Assembly: GCF_030816015.1 (NCBI RefSeq)
Contig: NZ_JAUSXN010000001.1
Span: forward strand, 2,356,001-2,420,000
Source: Pedobacter sp. W3I1
Lineage (GTDB): Bacteria; Bacteroidota; Bacteroidia; Sphingobacteriales; Sphingobacteriaceae
DNA: 64,000 nucleotides
Direction: 5' to 3'
Within the stretch, counting starts at the first letter, position 1. Every line of letters starts with the position of its first letter. Shown here piece by piece: positions 54,568-62,543 of this stretch. The position numbers and the translations under genes were made by a program. Under the pieces are notes generated by a model, which made no database searches, was not told where the DNA came from, and was given only the letters and a program-made list of their open reading frames with translations.

Positions 54568-54762
54568 GTATGTGCTCAAATGCTACTGTAGCCGATTTCC
54601 AAATAAAATAATTACAATTTTATATTTTATATCAGAAATCATAAACATTTAATAACTAGTTGATTGGGACTATTAGGTTATTGAAGGTAACCGTTGCTCT
54701 TAATAGATATACATTTGGTTTTATTATATTGCATATATTAATGCGCTCAGTTGATCATTTTT

Positions 54763-57700
54763 ATGAAACCAATAGCTTTTGTAGATACTGAAATTAATCC
54801 CGAAACATTAAATATCCTTGATATAGGTTGCATTAAGGATGATGGAAGTAGTATTCACTCAAATTCTCCTGAATCCTTATCTACATTTTTAGGTGCTACT
54901 GAATTTATTTGTGGGCATAACATTATTTACCATGATTTACCACATCTTAAGAAAGCTATAGTCGAATTAGATGATTTACAGGTTATTGATACCCTGTATT
55001 TATCGCCACTACTTTTCCCCAATAAACCATACCATGCTTTATTAAAAGATGATAAACTGCAAACGGAAGAGTTAAGCAACCCATTAAATGATGCTATAAA
55101 GGCAAGAGATCTGTTCTATGATGAGATTGCATCATTTGATCAATTGGATAATTTACTAAAACAAATATTTTTTGCGCTGCTAAATGATAAGAAAGAGTTT
55201 AGTGCGTTTTTTAAATTTAACAGCTTCCAGCCAGATATTAGTGATATTGCCAGAATTATTCATGCCAAATTCCACTTAAAAATCTGTGTGCAGGCAGATC
55301 TGGATAAAATTATACAACAAAATCCTATTGAATTAGCCTACTGTTTATCAATAATCAATTGCCAGGACAGGTATTCAATTACACCTCCATGGGTATTGAA
55401 AGTTTATCCAAAGGTGGAAGGTATTATGTCTGAATTGACAAATAAACCATGTTTAGCTGGCTGTGCATATTGTAATACCGCACTGGATATCCATAAAGGC
55501 TTAAAAAAATATTTTGGTTTTGATTCATACAGAAGTTATGCTGGCGAACCACTACAGGAAAGATCAGTTGAGGCAGCCATTCAAAATAAATCAATTTTAG
55601 CTGTATTTCCTACAGGAGGAGGCAAATCCATAACATTTCAGGTGCCAGCTTTAATGGGCGGTGCAAATGCAAAAGGACTTACCGTCATTATTTCTCCGCT
55701 ACAGTCTTTAATGAAAGATCAGGTAGATAATCTGGAAAAAATAGGAATAACAGAAGCAGTTACAATCAACGGTCTGCTCGACCCAATAGAAAGGGGGAAA
55801 TCATTTGAGCGGGTCGAGGATGGCTCGGCATCAATGCTTTATATATCTCCTGAATCTTTGCGGTCCAAATCAATAGAAAGGCTCCTTTTGGGGCGGAAAA
55901 TTATTCGTTTCGTAATAGATGAAGCACATTGTTTCTCATCATGGGGGCAAGATTTTAGGGTTGATTACTTGTATATAGGAGATTTTATAAAGCTATTGCA
56001 GGAAAAGAAGAATCTTGATGAGCAGATTCCAGTTTCATGTTTTACGGCCACAGCCAAACAGAATGTAATTGAAGATATCAGAAATTATTTTAAGAAGAAA
56101 TTATCACTTGATTTAGAAATTTTTAGCTCAAAGGCTTCGAGAACAAATTTAACATATAATGTATTCGAAAAGAATGATGAAGAAGAAAAATATAATGCAC
56201 TGCGGGATTTAATCGAAGAAAAGCAATGTCCAACCATTGTGTATGTTTCAAGGAGGAGCAAGGCTGTTAAACTGGCTACACGATTATCAAAGGATGGTTT
56301 TTCTGTAGCTTATTACCACGGGGGAATGGAATCGGGTGAAAAGACAAAAAGCCAGAATGAATTTATAACCGGCCAAATTAATATCATGGTTGCTACTTCT
56401 GCATTCGGTATGGGGGTGGATAAGAAAGATGTAGGGATGGTGGTGCATTACGATATTTCTGACTCTTTAGAAAATTATGTTCAGGAAGCCGGGAGGGCAG
56501 GCCGTGATGAAAAATTATCGGCAGTTTGTTATGTTCTGTTTAATGAAGAAGATTTAAGCAAGCATTTTATTTTATTAAACCAGACCAAATTAAACATAAA
56601 GGAAATTCAGCAGATCTGGAAAGCCGTAAAAGAAATTACACGGTTTCGCTTAAATGCATCAAATTCTGCCTTAGAAATTGCCAGAAAGGCAGGCTGGGAC
56701 GATAGTGTTAATGAAATAGAAACCAGGGTAACAACTGCTATTGCTGCCTTAGAAGATGCCGGTTACTTAAAGCGTGGGCAAAATATGCCCAGGGTTTTTG
56801 CCAACAGCATCTTAACTAAAACCGCTCAGGAAGCCATAAATAAAATTAACAGTTCTTTTCGGTTTGATGAAAAACAGAAAGAAAAGGCAGTTAGAATTAT
56901 AAAGAAACTTTTTTCGAGCAAAAGTAAGAAGCAGCTATCTGATGATGTTGGTGAATCACGTATTGATTATATCTCAGATCGTTTGAGTATGGTGAAAGAA
57001 GATGTGATCCACATTATAAATCTGCTTAGGGAAGAGAAAATTCTTGCCGATACGAAGGATTTAACTGCATTTGTTAAAAGAAATGAAAGCAGGAACCGTT
57101 CATTGACAATTGTTGAGACATTTCGGAAAATCGAGAACTTTCTAGCGCCGATTTTTAAAGAACAGGAAATAACAATAAACCTTAAGGAGCTAAATGAAGA
57201 AGCTGAATTTAAAGGTTATAATGATTTTACACCAAACAAAATCAAAACCATCATCAATTTTTGGGCAATAAAAAAATGGATAAAGCGGGAAAATCAGACA
57301 TACTCTAAAAATCACATTTCTGTAATCGCATCACAAACAGTAGCGTTATTAAAAGACAAATTGCATAAAAGGCATGAGTTAGCCAGGTTTACAGTAGAAT
57401 ATTTGTACGACAAATCTAATAATGATAAAGACAACGCCGAAAAGGATGAAGTTTTAGTCGAATTTTCGGTTCATGAACTAAAAGATACTTTTCTCAATAG
57501 GGGCAGTTTATTTCAGCTTTCAGTTACTGTTGAGGATGTAGAAGATACACTCTTTTATCTTTCTAGAATTGAAGCCATCAAAATTGAAGGTGGTTTTATG
57601 GTTATCTACAACCGTTTAACTATCGATAGATTGGAAAATGATAATAAAGTTAGATATAAGGCAGAAGATTATGAAAAATTAAATCAATTTTATGAAAATA

Positions 57701-59562
57701 GGGTACAGCAGATCCATATTGTGGGTGAATATGCTAAGAAAATGACCGAGAACTATAAACTTGCTTTAGCGTTTGCAGAAGATTACTTTCAACTTAATTA
57801 TACTTCTTTTTTAAATAAATATTTTAATGTAACCCGCCAAAATGAAATAAAGCGGAACATTACACCAACCAAATACAAGCAACTGTTCGGTGGTTTATCA
57901 GAAAGTCAATCACAAATCATAAATGATAAAGAAAACAAATATATTATCGTAGCTGCCGGTCCGGGAAGCGGAAAAACCAAAGTATTGGTTCATAAACTAG
58001 CCTCTCTTTTATTAATGGAAGATGTAAAACATGAACAATTGCTAATGCTTACCTTTTCGAGAGTAGCAGCAACAGAATTTAAAAAGCGTTTGTTAAAATT
58101 AATTGGTAACGCTGCGGGCTTTGTCGAGATTAAAACCTTCCATTCTTTTTGCTTTGATCTGTTGGGAAAGGTGGGTAGCCTAGAAAAAGCAGATGCCATT
58201 CTAAGGACTGCCATTTCTAAAATAAAAAATAATGAAGTAGAAATCAGTAAAATCACGAAAGCCGTTTTGGTAATTGATGAAGCACAGGACATTAATGCTG
58301 ATGAATTTGAGCTAATTAATACCTTAATGGCACAAAATGAAGAGATGCGGGTAATTGCAGTTGGTGACGATGATCAAAATATTTATGAGTTTAGAAATGC
58401 CGATTCAAAATATCTGGAAGAATTTATTAGAAATAAAGATGCTATAAAGTATGAATTGGTTGAAAACTATCGAAGCAAACAAAATTTGATCGCGTTTAGT
58501 AATCAATTCATCACAAAAATAAGCCATCGTTTAAAAACAACGCCAATTATTTCAAATAGTAAAGGTATTGGCAATATAAAAATAACGCATTATAAAAACG
58601 GCAACCTAATTACCCCATTGGTCAATGATATTCTAAAAACGGGATTGGTTGGTACTACATGTGTATTAACAAAGACAAATGAAGAAGCAAGCATGGTTGT
58701 AGGCAGCTTGTTGAAACATAAAATGCCAGCGCAGTTAATACAGACAAACGACTCTTTTAATCTCTATAACCTTTCTGAGATAAGGTTTTTCTTATCTAAA
58801 CTGGGATCAAATAATGAAGTATATACTTACAGTGATGAGGTTTGGACAAATGCATATCGGGAATTAACTTACAAGTTTAAAAAGAGCTCTAAATTCGAAA
58901 TCGTTGATAACCTTATTCATGATTTTGAAGCTGTAAATCCGAAAATTAAGTATAAATCTGATTTTGAAGTTTTTATTAAAGAATCAAAGATTGAGGACTT
59001 TTTTAACGATACAGGCGAAACAGTTATGGTTTCAACCATCCATAAATCAAAGGGCAAAGAATATGATAATGTTTTTTTGCTGTTAAAAGATTTTGACGCG
59101 AGTGAAGATAGTATCAAGAGGCAGTTATATGTTGGCATGACGAGGGCTAAAAATAACTTGTCAGTTCATTTAAATGGTAACTACCTGGATCAGATCGAAG
59201 TTGAAAATTTAGAAAGAATTGTGGATGCAAATATATATCCTACATTAGAAGACATTGTATATAACTTGACGCATACTGATATCTGGCTTGATTATTTTGC
59301 TAATAAACAACATTTAATATCACAATTAATAAGCGGAGCAAGCTTAATCGTTGACGGAGATGAGTGTAAGAATTTAAATGGTCAGTCTATTCTTAAGTTT
59401 TCAAGAAAATTTATTGCTGAAATAGAAAAGCAATCAAAAAAAGGTTTTGATCTGAAAGAAGCAAAAGTAAATTTTGTTGTTTATTGGTTAAAAGAGGGAG
59501 AAGAGAAAGAGATTATAATAATTTTACCAGAGGTTTTATTTGTAAAGAGGAAAGATAATTAA
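54763..59562 (+). CDS. DEDD-exonuclease-like/RecQ helicase/UvrD helicase fusion
   Basis: 1599 residues from ATG 54763 (a TTG four codons upstream is less likely). Order: DEDD exonuclease-like domain, 1-125 (VDTEI at 7-11, GHNIIYHDLPHL at 51-62; the last motif reads SNPLND at 105-110, with no His of the DEDDh type); helical linker; C-x3-C-x2-C cluster at 230-237; RecQ-type SF2 helicase with Walker A FPTGGGKS 282-289, DEAH 386-389 and QEAGRAGRD 574-582; winged-helix-like middle (about 600-1040); UvrD/PcrA-type SF1 helicase with GPGSGKT near 1065-1071, DEAQD near 1171, GDDDQNIYEFRNA near 1203, STIHKSKGKEYDNV near 1424 and VGMTRAKNNL near 1454. Both motors look intact. Such a fusion could resect or restart DNA, or act in defence. 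The gene looks AT-richer than its neighbours. Confidence 0.92.
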   Translation: MKPIAFVDTEINPETLNILDIGCIKDDGSSIHSNSPESLSTFLGATEFICGHNIIYHDLPHLKKAIVELDDLQVIDTLYLSPLLFPNKPYHALLKDDKLQTEELSNPLNDAIKARDLFYDEIASFDQLDNLLKQIFFALLNDKKEFSAFFKFNSFQPDISDIARIIHAKFHLKICVQADLDKIIQQNPIELAYCLSIINCQDRYSITPPWVLKVYPKVEGIMSELTNKPCLAGCAYCNTALDIHKGLKKYFGFDSYRSYAGEPLQERSVEAAIQNKSILAVFPTGGGKSITFQVPALMGGANAKGLTVIISPLQSLMKDQVDNLEKIGITEAVTINGLLDPIERGKSFERVEDGSASMLYISPESLRSKSIERLLLGRKIIRFVIDEAHCFSSWGQDFRVDYLYIGDFIKLLQEKKNLDEQIPVSCFTATAKQNVIEDIRNYFKKKLSLDLEIFSSKASRTNLTYNVFEKNDEEEKYNALRDLIEEKQCPTIVYVSRRSKAVKLATRLSKDGFSVAYYHGGMESGEKTKSQNEFITGQINIMVATSAFGMGVDKKDVGMVVHYDISDSLENYVQEAGRAGRDEKLSAVCYVLFNEEDLSKHFILLNQTKLNIKEIQQIWKAVKEITRFRLNASNSALEIARKAGWDDSVNEIETRVTTAIAALEDAGYLKRGQNMPRVFANSILTKTAQEAINKINSSFRFDEKQKEKAVRIIKKLFSSKSKKQLSDDVGESRIDYISDRLSMVKEDVIHIINLLREEKILADTKDLTAFVKRNESRNRSLTIVETFRKIENFLAPIFKEQEITINLKELNEEAEFKGYNDFTPNKIKTIINFWAIKKWIKRENQTYSKNHISVIASQTVALLKDKLHKRHELARFTVEYLYDKSNNDKDNAEKDEVLVEFSVHELKDTFLNRGSLFQLSVTVEDVEDTLFYLSRIEAIKIEGGFMVIYNRLTIDRLENDNKVRYKAEDYEKLNQFYENRVQQIHIVGEYAKKMTENYKLALAFAEDYFQLNYTSFLNKYFNVTRQNEIKRNITPTKYKQLFGGLSESQSQIINDKENKYIIVAAGPGSGKTKVLVHKLASLLLMEDVKHEQLLMLTFSRVAATEFKKRLLKLIGNAAGFVEIKTFHSFCFDLLGKVGSLEKADAILRTAISKIKNNEVEISKITKAVLVIDEAQDINADEFELINTLMAQNEEMRVIAVGDDDQNIYEFRNADSKYLEEFIRNKDAIKYELVENYRSKQNLIAFSNQFITKISHRLKTTPIISNSKGIGNIKITHYKNGNLITPLVNDILKTGLVGTTCVLTKTNEEASMVVGSLLKHKMPAQLIQTNDSFNLYNLSEIRFFLSKLGSNNEVYTYSDEVWTNAYRELTYKFKKSSKFEIVDNLIHDFEAVNPKIKYKSDFEVFIKESKIEDFFNDTGETVMVSTIHKSKGKEYDNVFLLLKDFDASEDSIKRQLYVGMTRAKNNLSVHLNGNYLDQIEVENLERIVDANIYPTLEDIVYNLTHTDIWLDYFANKQHLISQLISGASLIVDGDECKNLNGQSILKFSRKFIAEIEKQSKKGFDLKEAKVNFVVYWLKEGEEKEIIIILPEVLFVKRKDN

Positions 59563-60156
59563 TATTGGTTTAAGACCGTTATTTTAAAATATTGAATTTT
59601 AGGTTTAATATACCTTGCAAAACTCAAAAATAAAAGTTATATTTAATTAAGATAAAGGCAATCCACGCCATTTTAATGTAGTTCCAGAACGAAACCTTAT
59701 CAAATTCCCGTGGTATAAGGTTAAGCAAATTTTAAATAGCTTTTTTACTAATGCATTGTGCAGTTTAAAAAGGCATTCTGATTAAAATTGTTAACCCTGA
59801 AAACTAACCATGTTTTCAACAATCTATATCGTCATGGAAAAGAGCCAAAACAATCAAAATCTAGAGAACGCGAAGCAGGAAGAAAAATTAAATGAAGAAA
59901 GGAAACACATTTACAAGTTTATCCTTAATCCATTTTCGTTTGAATCTTCAAATCATTTCAACAAAATCCATAAAAGGAGATTTCATTCCTTTGGTTGCAT
60001 TCACGAATTAGGAAAACTTCCTGGTGCAATGTTGTAATTGCAAAAGGCAAATGTGTTTATTTAATGTTATTGGCTTTTCTAAGGAGAGGCAAATACTTCT
60101 TTGTGTTATGAGGTAATGCTTTGGTTGAAGACACAACAACCTATAAGATTATGCTA
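59563..60156. other. AT-rich region after the giant helicase, no sure gene
   Basis: About 590 bases. A frame of 67 codons from ATG 59834 (MEKSQNNQNLENAKQEEK...) is highly charged at first and basic later, with no family match and no clear ribosome-binding site. No promoter or terminator was recognised. Confidence 0.4.
59834..60037 (+). CDS. Doubtful small hypothetical protein
   Basis: 67 residues from ATG 59834; an upstream ATG at 59810 gives 75. The N-terminal 25 residues are Gln/Asn/Glu/Lys-rich like the small charged proteins elsewhere in the window, and the rest is basic and aromatic (IHKRRFHSFGCIHELGK). It may be a real small gene, a decayed one or chance. Confidence 0.25.
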   Translation: MEKSQNNQNLENAKQEEKLNEERKHIYKFILNPFSFESSNHFNKIHKRRFHSFGCIHELGKLPGAML

Positions 60157-60428
60157 TGCTGCTTCTGCTTCCGTGGTTGGTGGCTCACCAACCATTAGAC
60201 TAGTGATACGCAATGCTATATTTCTAAGTGATGAAATAAGGGGTGAATTAGAATGCGTCCCTATAATCAGTTAATGCATTTAAATCATCAATTCTGCTTC
60301 CTGCTTCCTTGGTTGGTGGCTCACCAACCATTAGACTAGTCATACGCAACGCTATATTTCTAAGTGATGAAATAAGGGGTGAATTAGAATGCGTCCCTAT
60401 AATCAGTTAATACATTAAAATCATCAAT
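60157..60428. repeat. 136-bp tandem duplication with REP-like hairpins, overlapping the transposase 3' end
   Basis: Two adjacent copies (about 60157-60292 and 60293-60428) have a constant 136-base offset and few differences. Each holds the hairpin GGTTGGTG-GCT-CACCAACC (60175-60193 and 60311-60329) followed by ATTAGACTAGT. The last 45 bases of copy 2 are the final codons of the minus-strand transposase gene, so copy 1 carries a second, detached version of that gene end. Confidence 0.9.
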
Positions 60429-60944
60429 CCCGGTCTGGTAAAACTTAGCTGAAGACCAGTAATAATCTTCCGCATTTTCAGCTAAACGCCATCTCTCTTG
60501 TAGTGGGTTATTGTGTATGTAATCTAACTTTTGTTCCAAAATATTAGTATTAAACATATTAATAGCAAGTGAATCTCTTTGCCATATCCTGTATTTTCTG
60601 TCTGATTCTTTTACTTCAAAAAGCTTCAAAATATTTGGATCACTGATGATCAAATCTTTTCTTAATTCATGCGAAGTTTATTTTAAAAAACTCGAACTTG
60701 GTCTTTCCTTCCCATTCGGTTTTAGGAGTTTCAAAATTAAATGGATATGATTTGGCATGATAACAAAGCCATAAACTTCTATTAAGTTTTGATTAACAAG
60801 CTTTTTTAAGGAATTTACTACTATACTCTTATAGTAAGGTAGCTTAAACAAGTGATTCCAATCCTTAATTGTGCAGGTCCAAAAGTAAGTTTCTTTATAT
60901 GCTAGGAATGATTTTCTTCTATCTTTAAAAATATCAGAACTCAT
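60384..60944 (-). pseudogene. REP-associated tyrosine transposase (RAYT) split by one in-frame stop
   Basis: Two blocks in the same frame, 60944 to 60678 and 60677 to 60384, are separated only by TAA at 60678-60680. Block 1 opens MSSDIFKDRRKSFLAYKETY and has the HUH motif IMPNHIHLI near residue 65, then SSSFLK before the stop. Block 2 resumes TSHELRKDLIISDPNIL and has YRIWQRDSLAINMFN, a RAYT hallmark, and LDYIHNNPLQERWRLA. Joined, it is a full-length IS200-like Y1 transposase of about 186 residues. One base change (for example from a Tyr codon) explains the break. A sequencing error or readthrough cannot be excluded. Confidence 0.85.
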
Positions 60945-60994
60945 ATGATTACATTTTAACCAAGATAATAATAATTCTTAAATTGTTGTTATTT

Positions 60995-61013
60995 GTTTGG
61001 TGAGCCATCAAAC
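60995..61013. repeat. REP-like hairpin on the 5' side of the RAYT gene, inverted
   Basis: GTTTGGTGAGCCATCAAAC is a near palindrome. Its reverse complement contains TGGCTCACCAA, shared with the hairpins at 60175 and 60311, so the transposase is flanked by REP-like sequences in opposite orientation. Confidence 0.55.
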
Positions 61014-61109
61014 ATGGGAATTTGGTATCAATAAACCCATTCTCAAAACAACTAAGAAAAAACAATCCTATTTTTTACGTGTTTCTTTTATACATCAATT
61101 TACAATACT

Positions 61110-61313
61110 ATGGAAACAAATAAAGAAAAAGGTAAAGTTGTTGAGAACGATTTGCTGGATAAAGAAGTAGAAGATGTGAGAGATCATGACTCTTTAGATG
61201 AAAATAAATCTTCTAAAATTGCCACTAATCTTTTTAATGAAGATGATAAGCGTAAAAATAATCCACTGGGGCCAGGGCATGAGCCCGGACCAACACCAGG
61301 TTCAGGAATATAA
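61110..61313 (+). CDS. Small hydrophilic hypothetical protein with Pro/Gly tail
   Basis: 67 residues from ATG 61110. Acidic and lysine-rich in the first 50 residues (DLLDKEVEDVRDHDSLDENK) and ending in a proline-glycine tail (NPLGPGHEPGPTPGSGI). No domain recognised; it resembles the small disordered proteins of the 20-22 kb region. A clear terminator follows, which supports its being expressed. Confidence 0.6.
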   Translation: METNKEKGKVVENDLLDKEVEDVRDHDSLDENKSSKIATNLFNEDDKRKNNPLGPGHEPGPTPGSGI

Positions 61314-61352
61314 TAGCTCGGAATATAATTTACGAACAAAATGATTAAATTT

Positions 61353-61381
61353 AAACCACGGCAAACGCTGTGGTTTTTTTT
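61353..61381 (+). terminator. Terminator after the small hydrophilic protein gene
   Basis: AAACCAC and GTGGTTT pair around a 10-base loop, followed by a run of T. Located 40 bases past the stop at 61313 and 16 bases before the MBL hydrolase ATG. Confidence 0.8.
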
Positions 61382-61396
61382 AGCTTAATCCCAAAA

Positions 61397-62296
61397 ATGG
61401 AAAGAAGAAATTTTATTAAAAATTCGGCATTGGCCATGGCCTTGCTGTCAATTTATAAAACAGATGTTTTTGCACAACAAGAATTGTTGCGTGCTTATAA
61501 CTTTAAAACCTTGCGTAATAACATCGGCATATTTACCGAGCAGGGTGGTACGATAGGGTGGTTAAATTCGGGCAATGGTTTTGTAGTGATAGATGCACAG
61601 TTCCCAACTTCAGCACCTCACCTGATCGAAGAATTGAAAAAACTGGGCGAAAAACCTTTCAAATACCTGATTAATACGCATCATCATGGCGACCATACCG
61701 CAGGAAATATTTCCTTTAAAGGTTTAGCCGAGAAAGTTGTAGCACACCAGAACTCATTGGTGAACCAGAAAAGAGGAGCGGAAAAAGCAAATAATTTAGA
61801 TAAACAGTTACTGCCCGATACTACTTTTGGAACAAAATGGACTGCAAAAGTAGGCGATGAGAATATAAAAGCTTACTATTATGGCTCTGGTCATACCAAT
61901 GGCGATGCCGTTTATCATTTCGAACATGCAAATATTGCACATGTAGGCGATTTGGTGTTTAACCGTAAGTTTCCTTATATTGATCGGGAAAATGGTGCGC
62001 ACATCGGCAATTGGATCACTGCATTGGATAAAATTCTAGCACAGTTTGATAACGATACCCTGTTCATCTGGGGACACAGCTTAGATCCTGAAAAAGTAAC
62101 GGGAAACAAAGCAGATGTTAAAGCTTTTCAAAATTACCTTCAAAATCTTTTAACCTTTGTAAGTGGAGAAATCAAGGCGGGTAAAAGCAAAGAAGATATT
62201 TTAAAAGCAACTACCATCCCCAATGCCCCTGAATGGCAGGGAGAAGGCATTCAAAGGAGTTTAACTGCTGCTTATGAGGAGCTGAAAGGGGCTTAG
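61397..62296 (+). CDS. Exported metallo-beta-lactamase-fold hydrolase
   Basis: 299 residues from ATG 61397 (MERRNFIKNSALAMALLS); the upstream frame start is rejected because it lies in the terminator. The N-terminus has an RRxFIK twin-arginine-like signal. The body is an MBL fold: THHHGDHTAGN (zinc ligands) near 94, GSGHTNGDAVYHF near 164, HVGDLVF near 184 and a late His in WGHSLDP near 230. The motif set suits a class B beta-lactamase-like or general MBL hydrolase; a true lactamase cannot be claimed. It stands alone between two repeat-bearing gaps. Confidence 0.88.
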   Translation: MERRNFIKNSALAMALLSIYKTDVFAQQELLRAYNFKTLRNNIGIFTEQGGTIGWLNSGNGFVVIDAQFPTSAPHLIEELKKLGEKPFKYLINTHHHGDHTAGNISFKGLAEKVVAHQNSLVNQKRGAEKANNLDKQLLPDTTFGTKWTAKVGDENIKAYYYGSGHTNGDAVYHFEHANIAHVGDLVFNRKFPYIDRENGAHIGNWITALDKILAQFDNDTLFIWGHSLDPEKVTGNKADVKAFQNYLQNLLTFVSGEIKAGKSKEDILKATTIPNAPEWQGEGIQRSLTAAYEELKGA

Positions 62297-62313
62297 GTCT
62301 CTAATTACTTATT

Positions 62314-62394
62314 TTACCACAGATAAAAAGGATGAACACAGATAAGGTATGATACCTGTAAAATCTGTGTTTATCTGTGCGCATCTGTGGTTAA
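62314..62394. repeat. ATCTGTG-type dispersed repeat, copy 3, arranged as a palindrome
   Basis: ATCTGTGTTTATCTGTG then CGCATCTGTGGTTAA (62363-62394) follows a reverse-oriented partner, TTACCACAGAT...GAACACAGAT (62314-62343), giving a long imperfect hairpin with 19 bases between. The direct unit also occurs at 37015 and, shorter, at 36771. Confidence 0.75.
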
Positions 62395-62512
62395 AAGAAC
62401 ATTTTCTCCGTAGCAACGAACATCCAAATTTTTTTTCAATTTATAAACGTTCTATATTTAAAATAATCCTTTCAACGTCATTGAATTACCGTAGGCTTTA
62501 GTGTTTAACAAC

Positions 62513-62520
62513 TATATTTG
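62513..62520 (+). promoter_or_regulatory. Promoter -7 element of cydA
   Basis: TATATTTG fits TAnnTTTG exactly, 24 bases before the cydA ATG. CTTTAGTG near 62497 may serve as a weak -33 box. Confidence 0.6.
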
Positions 62521-62543
62521 TTACAATTCAAAATCTACAGCTC

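Larger units (their letters stand above)
54235..54762. other. Intergenic region with MITE-like element
   Basis: About 530 bases: the desulfurase terminator, the 223-bp repeat element at 54345-54567, and about 195 AT-rich bases before the giant helicase gene, in which no clear TAnnTTTG box is visible. Confidence 0.6.

Noticed and set aside
53086..59562. Cysteine desulfurase plus helicase as a phosphorothioation (Dnd-like) defence system
   Set aside because: No DndB, C, D or E homologue is present, the desulfurase has its own terminator, and a repeat element lies between the two genes.
60157..60428. Tandem repeats considered as a CRISPR array or phage att sites
   Set aside because: Two near-identical 136-bp units with no spacers; the hairpin and neighbouring transposase fit a REP system better.
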